This document shows, piece after piece, positions 59,785 to 64,000 of a stretch of DNA of 64,000 nucleotides. The stretch spans positions 149,990 through 213,989 of the forward strand of contig NZ_LUHJ01000026.1 of assembly GCF_001597745.1 (NCBI RefSeq), read 5' to 3'. The notes under the pieces were generated by a model that saw only the letters and a list, made by a program, of their open reading frames with translations, did no database searches and was not told the DNA's origin. Made by a program: the position numbers and the translations under genes. Each line of letters opens with the position of its first letter. Positions within the stretch are counted from its first letter, which is position 1. Source of the stretch: Anabaena sp. 4-3 (GTDB taxonomy: Bacteria > Cyanobacteriota > Cyanobacteriia > Cyanobacteriales > Nostocaceae).

Positions 59785-60435
59785 TTAAGAGTTTTGATTA
59801 AAAGTATCTTTCAGCACAGCACGAGCCGCCAAGTGATTACGAGTAGTAGTCAAAATTTCTGCTTCTCGTTCTAAGCGAGCCGCAGTATCTTGCATTTCTA
59901 GTAATGACTGCTGCTCATCAGCCACACCGTAAAGATTACTCGCCACCCAATAAGATAACTCGGTGGGCAAATCTGGCAACTCTTCGGGAAGTTCGATATT
60001 TTGTTCTGTTAATTTAGCTGACAGTCGCACCACATCCCGCAGTAGTTGTTCTACTTCCGTAGCCAAGGGGCGTAAATCTTTACTTGGTGGCTGGTCTTCA
60101 ATCCATTCCACTAAACCCACACGATAGGGCTTTTCTCGCACATACTCTAATACGCGAAACCTTTGTTGTCCCAAGGTGAGCATTTTCATGCGGTCATCTG
60201 GTAAACGCTGGTAGTGGATAATTTCGGCACAGCAGCCGACATTGGCAATTGTGCCTTGAACTGGGTCAACCATCAACACGCCAAACCTGCGATCGCTTGA
60301 CAAAATCGTGTTCATCATGATTCGGTAGCGAAACTCAAAAATGTGCAGGGGTAGCGGTCTAGTAGGAAATAGAACTACTTCAGGTAACGGGAACAGAGGT
60401 AGTTCACGAACTGCAATTCTAGAAGAAGATGTCAT
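59785..60435 (-). CDS. Lon N-terminal (substrate-binding) domain protein
   Basis: A 216-aa stand-alone LON-N domain (ELPLFPLPEVVLFPTRPLPLHIFEFRYR at the start; the LPDDRMKMLTLGQQRFRVLEY block; an EIELPEELPDLPTELSYWVAS-like tail). It lacks ATPase and protease domains. Such proteins, present in most cyanobacteria, are thought to bind unfolded proteins, but their role is unknown. ATG 60435. It is convergent with pheA (stops 4 bp apart). Confidence 0.93.
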   Translation of the reverse strand: MTSSSRIAVRELPLFPLPEVVLFPTRPLPLHIFEFRYRIMMNTILSSDRRFGVLMVDPVQGTIANVGCCAEIIHYQRLPDDRMKMLTLGQQRFRVLEYVREKPYRVGLVEWIEDQPPSKDLRPLATEVEQLLRDVVRLSAKLTEQNIELPEELPDLPTELSYWVASNLYGVADEQQSLLEMQDTAARLEREAEILTTTRNHLAARAVLKDTFNQNS

Positions 60436-60530
60436 TTTTACCTAAGTATAAATTTAATCCTAAAAGATTTACTTTTCTCTGCTTTTCCCGTATTTTTTTT
60501 ACATTTTAACATTTGTTTCACAGCTAATAA

Positions 60531-60561
60531 AAAGCCCTGAGATAAATTTCTTCAGGGCTTT
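60531..60561 (-). terminator. Rho-independent terminator of rpsJ
   Basis: AAAGCCCTGA (60531-60540) pairs with TTCAGGGCTTT (60551-60561); on the minus strand the stem is followed by TTATTAGC, and the stem's own T-rich 3' side gives the U tract. It is 27 bp past rpsJ. Confidence 0.85.
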
Positions 60562-60587
60562 TATAAAAATTACACAGTATTCACTAA

Positions 60588-60905
60588 TTAAAGTTTGACT
60601 TCAATATCCACACCTGATGGTAAATCGAGCTTCATCAGGGCATCAATAGTTTTAGATGAAGGTTGGTAGATGTCAATAATCCGGCGATGGGTGCGGGTTT
60701 CAAAATGTTCGCGGGAATCTTTATCTACGTGAGGCGATCGCAGCACGCAGTAAATTTTACGTTTGGTGGGTAAAGGAATCGGGCCGATAGCTGTAGCGTT
60801 AGTCCGGTTAGCCGTGTCTACAATCTTCTCGCAAGATGTATCCAATAAACGACGGTCAAAAGCTTGTAAACGAATTCTAATTTTCTGCTGCTGTAGAGTT
60901 GCCAT
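60588..60905 (-). CDS. rpsJ: 30S ribosomal protein S10
   Basis: A 105-aa ribosomal protein, also NusE in antitermination. The whole sequence fits S10: [56 protein letters not shown], ending in [16 protein letters not shown] 60905 is the conserved start. In this genome rpsJ is separated from tufA by a terminator and repeat DNA, so it probably has a promoter of its own. Confidence 0.98.
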   Translation of the reverse strand: MATLQQQKIRIRLQAFDRRLLDTSCEKIVDTANRTNATAIGPIPLPTKRKIYCVLRSPHVDKDSREHFETRTHRRIIDIYQPSSKTIDALMKLDLPSGVDIEVKL

Positions 60906-60932
60906 CTTCAGTTTTCCTGGTTCGGATTAATT

Positions 60933-61020
60933 TGGGGATTGGGGATTGGGGATTGGGGACAAATCAATTCAAAAGTCAAAATTCAAAATTCTTTAATTCT
61001 GACTTTTGACTTGTTTGATG
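60933..61020. repeat. GGGGATT heptamers and AAAATTC repeats
   Basis: GGGGATT units (60935-60958) precede TCAAAAGTCAAAATTCAAAA (60968-60987) and its partial inverse (TTTTGACTT nearby). The block is placed between tufA and rpsJ. No gene. Confidence 0.9.
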
Positions 61021-61046
61021 CCATAACGCCCTATTCCCTCAGATAA

Positions 61047-61080
61047 AAGAGCAGAGAGGCATCTTAGCATCTCTGCTCTT
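61047..61080 (-). terminator. Terminator of tufA
   Basis: AAGAGCAGAGA (61047-61057) and TCTCTGCTCTT (61070-61080) form an 11-bp stem with a partly paired loop; on the minus strand TTATCTGAGG follows. It is 22 bp past the tufA stop. Confidence 0.85.
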
Positions 61081-61101
61081 GGTTATTAGGTTACAAACGT
61101 A

Positions 61102-62331
61102 CTATTTGAGGATTTTGGCGACGACACCAGCACCGATGGTGCGACCACCTTCACGAATCGCGAAGCGCATACCTTGCTCAATTGCGATGGGGTTAATCAA
61201 TTCTACGGTCATTTTGATGCGATCGCCGGGCATCACCATTTCAGCAGCACTGCCGTCATCAGAAGTGAAGGTTGTGATGGTACCGGTTACGTCGGTTGTC
61301 CGCACGTAAAACTGAGGACGGTAGCCAGGGAAGAAGGGTGTTTTCCGACCACCTTCTTTTTCGGTGAGTACGTATACTTCACCTTCAAATTGGGTGTGAG
61401 GAGTGATAGAACCTGGTTTGGCGATTACCATACCGCGTTCAATATCGGTTTTTTGGATACCACGTAGTAGTACACCAGCGTTATCACCAGCCATACCTTC
61501 ATCAAGGCTCTTCTTGAACATCTCAATCCCGGTGACGGTGGTGTTGCGGGTATCTCTGATACCAACCAATTCCACTACGTCGCCAACCTTGACTTTTCCA
61601 CGCTCAATCCGGCCTGTTGCCACAGTACCACGACCAGTAATAGAGAACACGTCTTCTACAGCCATCAAGAAAGGCTTGTCAATATCGCGCTCTGGATCAG
61701 GAATGTAGGAATCTACTTCATCCATCAATGAGTAGATTTTGTCTACCCACTCATTTTCTCCACGCTGAATTTTGGAGTTCTTGGTCATTGCTTCTAGAGC
61801 TTGCAAACCTGAACCTCTGACGATGGGAATTTCATCACCATCAAATCCGTACTCACTCAGTAGTTCACGAAGTTCTAGTTCTACCAGTTCCAATAGTTCA
61901 GGGTCTTCCATCATGTCTTCTTTATTTAAGAAGACTACCAACTTGGGAACGCCCACCTGACGTGCTAGCAGGATGTGTTCACGGGTTTGAGGCATAGGGC
62001 CATCGGTGGCAGCTACTACCAGGATAGCTCCGTCCATTTGCGCCGCACCGGTGATCATGTTTTTCACATAGTCAGCGTGGCCGGGGCAGTCTACGTGAGC
62101 ATAGTGCCGTTTATCGGTTTCATACTCAACGTGAGCAGTATTAATGGTGATACCCCGTGCTTTTTCTTCGGGTGCGTTATCGATTTGGTCGTAAGCTCTA
62201 GCTTCTGCTTTACCCAAAGCAGCCAAGGTCATGGTGATAGCTGCTGTTAATGTAGTTTTACCGTGGTCAACGTGGCCAATAGTACCGATGTTAACGTGGG
62301 TTTTAGTTCTTTCAAACTTTGCGCGTGCCAT
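61102..62331 (-). CDS. tufA: Elongation factor Tu
   Basis: GTPase carrying aminoacyl-tRNA to the ribosome. The 409 aa equal the cyanobacterial length. G1 is GHVDHGKTT (residues 19-27), G2/effector [15 protein letters not shown]3 [13 protein letters not shown]4 NKEDM and G5 SGLQAL. The terminal GAGVVAKIL is conserved. ATG 62331 is 23 bp downstream of fusA's stop. It is the penultimate gene of the str operon here. Confidence 0.99.
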   Translation of the reverse strand: MARAKFERTKTHVNIGTIGHVDHGKTTLTAAITMTLAALGKAEARAYDQIDNAPEEKARGITINTAHVEYETDKRHYAHVDCPGHADYVKNMITGAAQMDGAILVVAATDGPMPQTREHILLARQVGVPKLVVFLNKEDMMEDPELLELVELELRELLSEYGFDGDEIPIVRGSGLQALEAMTKNSKIQRGENEWVDKIYSLMDEVDSYIPDPERDIDKPFLMAVEDVFSITGRGTVATGRIERGKVKVGDVVELVGIRDTRNTTVTGIEMFKKSLDEGMAGDNAGVLLRGIQKTDIERGMVIAKPGSITPHTQFEGEVYVLTEKEGGRKTPFFPGYRPQFYVRTTDVTGTITTFTSDDGSAAEMVMPGDRIKMTVELINPIAIEQGMRFAIREGGRTIGAGVVAKILK

Positions 62332-62353
62332 GTATGCTCGTTTCCTTTTTTAA

Positions 62354-64000
62354 TTATGCGTTCCCTTTGCTTTTTGCGATGATTGCCTCAGCCACGTTGC
62401 GAGGCACTTCGTCGTAATGGCTAAACTCCATTGAGAAGATTCCCCGACCTTGGGTTTTCGACCGGATATCGGTAGCGTAGCCAAACATTTCTGCCAAGGG
62501 GACTTTAGCGGTCACTTTGGCAATACCTTGTTCAGATCCCATGCCTTCAATTTGCCCACGACGGGAATTGAGGTCGCCCATTACATCCCCTAGGAAGTTT
62601 TCGGGAACTTCTACCTCAACTTTCATCATAGGCTCTAACAGGACAGGTGAAGCTTTGCTAACAGCCTCTTTCATCGCCATTGAGCCAGCGATTTTGAAAG
62701 CCATTTCTGAAGAGTCTACATCGTGGTAAGAACCATCAACTAATGTTGCTTTCACATCAATCAGTGGATATCCAGCTAATACGCCAGATTCACAACATTC
62801 TTTCATTCCCTGCTCTGCGGGGTTGATGTACTCTTTAGGTACAGCACCACCCACAATTTTGGAAACAAATTCAAAACCACTACCGGGTTCGCCTGGTTCG
62901 AGGTCAATCACAACGTGACCATATTGACCTTTACCACCGCTTTGACGGATGAATTTCCCTTCAACTCTGGTGACATTTTTACGAATAGTTTCGCGGTAAG
63001 CTACCTGTGGCGCACCAACGTTAGCTTCTACTTTAAACTCGCGTAACATCCGGTCTACGAGAATTTCTAGGTGTAACTCTCCCATCCCAGCAATTACGGT
63101 TTGGTTGGTTTCTGGGTCAACACTGACGCGGAAGGTAGGATCTTCTTCTGACAAAGATTGCAGTGCCTTTGACAGCTTATCCATGTCGTTCTTGGTTTTG
63201 GGTTCAACCGCTACCGAGATTACAGGCTCAGGGATAAATAGAGACTCTAATATGACGGGAGAGCCTTCATCACATAAAGTATCACCTGTCAAGGTGTCTT
63301 TCAATCCTACTGCTGCACCTAAGTCACCTGCTCGCAGTTCTTCAACGTCTTGGCGTTCGTCTGCTTTCAACACTACGAGGCGAGAGATCCGTTCTTTCTT
63401 GCCTTTGGTGGCGTTAAGGACGTAGCTACCTTTTTTCAGCACACCAGAATAAACGCGAATGAAGGTAAGGCGACCATAAGGGTCAGCCATAATCTTGAAG
63501 GCTAAAGCTGACAAGGGTTCATTATCATCAGCCTTACGCTCTACAGAATCTCCACTAGGCAATGTACCTTGAATTGCTGGTACGTCAATTGGTGCTGGTA
63601 GATAATCAACTACCGCATCCAGCATTAACTGTACGCCTTTGTTTTTAAATGCTGAACCGCATAGTACAGGCACGATGGTGCCAGCAATTGTACCTTTACG
63701 CAGAGCTGTCCGAATTTCGTCTTGTGTCAGTTCTTCGCCCTCGAAGTATTTGGCCATCAAGTCGTCATCGGTTTCCGCTACTGCTTCAATCAGCTTGGTG
63801 CGGTATTCTGCGGCTTGCTCTTGCATTTCTGCCGGAATTGCCGTTTCTTGGATATCCGTGCCTTGGTCGTTGTTGTAGATGAAGGCACGCATTCCCACCA
63901 AGTCGATAATGCCTTTGAATTCGTTTTCACTACCTATGGGCAACTGAATTGCAATGGCATTGGCACGCAAGCGATCGCGCATTTGTTCGTGAACTCTGTA
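62354..64000 (-). CDS. fusA: Elongation factor G (5' end outside the window)
   Basis: The visible 549 codons cover the end of the GTPase domain (continuing past the edge) through domains II-V. The first visible residues ([20 protein letters not shown]) are well inside the protein, so the true start lies beyond 64000; the internal ATG at 63982 is not the start. Later motifs include [24 protein letters not shown] and [32 protein letters not shown]. It translocates tRNAs on the ribosome. It precedes tufA in the str operon, with 22 bp between them. Confidence 0.98.
   Translation of the reverse strand, partial: YRVHEQMRDRLRANAIAIQLPIGSENEFKGIIDLVGMRAFIYNNDQGTDIQETAIPAEMQEQAAEYRTKLIEAVAETDDDLMAKYFEGEELTQDEIRTALRKGTIAGTIVPVLCGSAFKNKGVQLMLDAVVDYLPAPIDVPAIQGTLPSGDSVERKADDNEPLSALAFKIMADPYGRLTFIRVYSGVLKKGSYVLNATKGKKERISRLVVLKADERQDVEELRAGDLGAAVGLKDTLTGDTLCDEGSPVILESLFIPEPVISVAVEPKTKNDMDKLSKALQSLSEEDPTFRVSVDPETNQTVIAGMGELHLEILVDRMLREFKVEANVGAPQVAYRETIRKNVTRVEGKFIRQSGGKGQYGHVVIDLEPGEPGSGFEFVSKIVGGAVPKEYINPAEQGMKECCESGVLAGYPLIDVKATLVDGSYHDVDSSEMAFKIAGSMAMKEAVSKASPVLLEPMMKVEVEVPENFLGDVMGDLNSRRGQIEGMGSEQGIAKVTAKVPLAEMFGYATDIRSKTQGRGIFSMEFSHYDEVPRNVAEAIIAKSKGNA

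Overview
The window is chromosomal DNA from a filamentous, heterocystous-type cyanobacterium (Nostocales; Nostoc/Anabaena relatives). The evidence is cyanobacteria-specific genes (ndhO, cyanobacterial rpoZ, hemA next to class II FBPase/SBPase, DUF1818, DUF1830, DUF1997 and DUF4079 families), very frequent HIP1 octamers (GCGATCGC), and abundant heptanucleotide tandem repeats (STRR) and small dispersed palindromes typical of that order. Species cannot be fixed from sequence alone.

Layout. 1-8.2 kb: carbon storage and redox. A cut-off GH13 amylase, glgC, a P-loop kinase, a type II DnaJ, two peroxiredoxins and a GDE-type debranching enzyme. 8.2-13.2 kb: tRNA-Met, a fasciclin protein, rpoZ with two linked small genes, tRNA-Pro, a DUF6883/DUF4926 pair, ndhO and malate dehydrogenase. 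13.2-18.8 kb: an accessory island with its own operator-like promoter, holding a three-gene operon (small winged-helix-like protein, AAA+ ATPase, DUF1802-like/PD-(D/E)XK nuclease), then a double Nif11-like-domain gene. 19-28 kb: pgi, a toxin-antitoxin-like pair, amino-acid ABC transporter genes, hemA, glpX, glutaredoxin, tadA and a plsC-like gene. 28-40 kb: subtilisin-like protease, a decayed TnpB element, bolA-grxD, a response regulator, an ABC ATPase, a large hybrid histidine kinase and small membrane proteins. 40-49 kb: B12-type radical SAM protein, DICT/HD protein overlapping a pentapeptide-repeat gene, RRM protein, CPBP protease, clpS and a DapL-like aminotransferase. 49-60 kb: STAS protein, a two-domain radical SAM/DUF2344 protein, RNase E with RNase HII, DUF1997, a GT39-like glycosyltransferase, prephenate dehydratase and a Lon-N-domain protein. 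60.5-64 kb: the 3' part of the str operon (fusA, tufA, rpsJ) on the minus strand, cut by the right edge.

How genes work together. glgC, pgi, the GH13 enzyme, the debranching enzyme and glpX all serve the Calvin cycle/glycogen economy. bolA-grxD is a classic Fe-S/iron-signalling pair. rne-rnhB and fusA-tufA-rpsJ are housekeeping. The most interesting unit is the 13.6-17.8 kb ATPase-nuclease operon, which looks like a defence or restriction module I cannot match to a named system. The second theme is repeat biology. Intergenic-type heptamer or palindromic repeats are inserted in frame in at least three genes (debranching enzyme, radical SAM/DUF2344, DUF4079). They also form the 5' edges of several reading frames (tadA, an ABC ATPase, livM), and they lie between a toxin-like gene and its antitoxin-like partner.
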